DNA from: Caulobacter sp. FWC2
GTDB taxonomy: Bacteria; Pseudomonadota; Alphaproteobacteria; Caulobacterales; Caulobacteraceae
DNA length: 64,000 nt
Assembly: GCF_002742625.1 (NCBI RefSeq)
Contig: NZ_PEBF01000001.1
Coordinates: 3,844,001-3,908,000 of the forward strand
Reading direction: 5' to 3'
The notes beneath the pieces are model-generated. The model ran no database searches and was not told where the DNA came from. It was given only the letters and a program-made list of their open reading frames with translations. Positions 62,626 to 64,000 of this stretch are shown piece by piece (the first letter of the stretch is position 1; every line of letters begins with the position of its first letter). Position numbers and translations under genes: made by a program.

Positions 62626-63253
62626 GAACGCTCTCCTTTGATCTGGGCCGGCACGCCGATCGCTACGACCGCGTCCGGCAGGTCACGCACCACGACGCCG
62701 CCGGCGCCCAGGATGGTGTCGGCTCCGATGCGCACGCCCGGGATCGCCCGCGCGCCCACGCCGAGGAAGGCCCGCTCGCCGATGGTTACGCCGCCGGCCA
62801 GGGCCGAGGCGGGACCTACGTGGCAGGCCGCGCCAAGGTCGCAGTCATGGTCGATGACCGCGCCCGTATTGATGATGGCAAGGTCGCCGATCCGGCTGTC
62901 GGCGTTGATCGCCACGCCCGCCATAACGGCCACGCCCTCGCCGATCCGCGCCGACGGCGAGATGACGGCCGACGGATGGATGGCGTTGACCAGGGTGAAG
63001 CCCAGCGCGCGAGCCTTGTCGCCCAGCTTCTGGCGCAGGCGGTTGGAGCCCAGCGCCACGAACAGTTCGGTGAACCCTTGCCCTCGCAGGTCCGCCAGCG
63101 CCAGGTCATCACCGACCACGGGAACGCCCAGCACCTCGCGCGGCGTCGGATCGGCGTCGACGATCACCGCCACGGTCTTGCCGCTAGCGCGCAGGCTTTC
63201 GATGACCACCTTGGCGTGGCCGCCGCCGCCGATGATGACGACGCCGGCTCCCA

Positions 63254-63254
<1 letters not shown>
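62622..63254 (-). CDS. perB: GDP-perosamine N-acetyltransferase
   Basis: Acetylates the C4 amino group of GDP-perosamine with acetyl-CoA. The 210 residues have an N-terminal Rossmann-like part (MGAGVVIIGGGGHAKVVIES) and a left-handed beta-helix of hexapeptide repeats (ARIGEGVAVMAGVAINADSR through GERAFLGVGARAIPGVRIGA). The catalytic His lies in INTGAVIDHDCDLG, as in PerB of C. crescentus. It starts at ATG 63254, sharing one base with the gmd stop (TGATG); the longer frame is a mirror of gmd. Confidence 0.92.

Positions 63255-64000
<746 letters not shown>

Overview
The window is high-GC alphaproteobacterial chromosome and almost certainly comes from a Caulobacter species. Three things point there. 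A divJ-type cell-cycle histidine kinase sits beside a second kinase of the same family. The right edge is a perosamine O-antigen and S-layer export cluster (gmd, perB, per, two glycosyltransferases and a TolC/RsaF-like outer-membrane protein) in the arrangement known from C. crescentus. A perfect CtrA-type TTAA-N7-TTAA box lies between lepA and a DUF1134 gene. Coding density is high, many neighbouring genes overlap by 1 to 8 bases, and GTG or TTG starts are common.

Layout. 1-8800: prfC (cut by the left edge), a TonB-dependent receptor, small hypotheticals, divJ and a divergent soluble kinase. 8800-22000: sufE-trhO, stress and regulatory genes, a short-chain dehydrogenase, a stand-alone DnaA-domain-IV-like protein with DUF6456, kdgK, a DUF885 protein, two tandem tRNA-Gly genes, an epimerase, an alpha/beta hydrolase, two glycosyltransferases and a YitT protein. 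22000-39200: a translation-rich block (infC, rpmI-rplT, pheST, lepA) interrupted by three tandem S9-family peptidases, each behind the same type of extended -10 promoter. The block also holds an MFS transporter, msrA and DUF1134.

39200-42500 is the most unusual part. A frameshifted HD-domain gene is followed by five consecutive RebB-family (R-body) genes in one tight operon, with a convergent DUF3883-like gene. 42500-54200: envelope and housekeeping genes, including a GST, a VanY-type carboxypeptidase and an L,D-transpeptidase transcribed divergently, a secreted methyltransferase-like protein, a penicillin-acylase family hydrolase, two beta/gamma-crystallin proteins with an entericidin, DUF983, DUF3309, an MHS-type permease and DUF599. 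54200-56400 is an AT-richer non-coding stretch followed by a two-domain methyltransferase. 56400-64000 carries a glycosyltransferase split by a frameshift at a C6 run, then the O-antigen/S-layer cluster.

How the parts fit. The right-hand cluster would make GDP-perosamine from GDP-mannose (Gmd, Per), N-acetylate it (PerB), polymerise it (glycosyltransferases) and supply the outer-membrane channel for S-layer secretion. The translation genes form separate transcription units ended by clear intrinsic terminators. The Reb operon would encode a contractile protein ribbon; its regulation and role in this organism cannot be read from the sequence.
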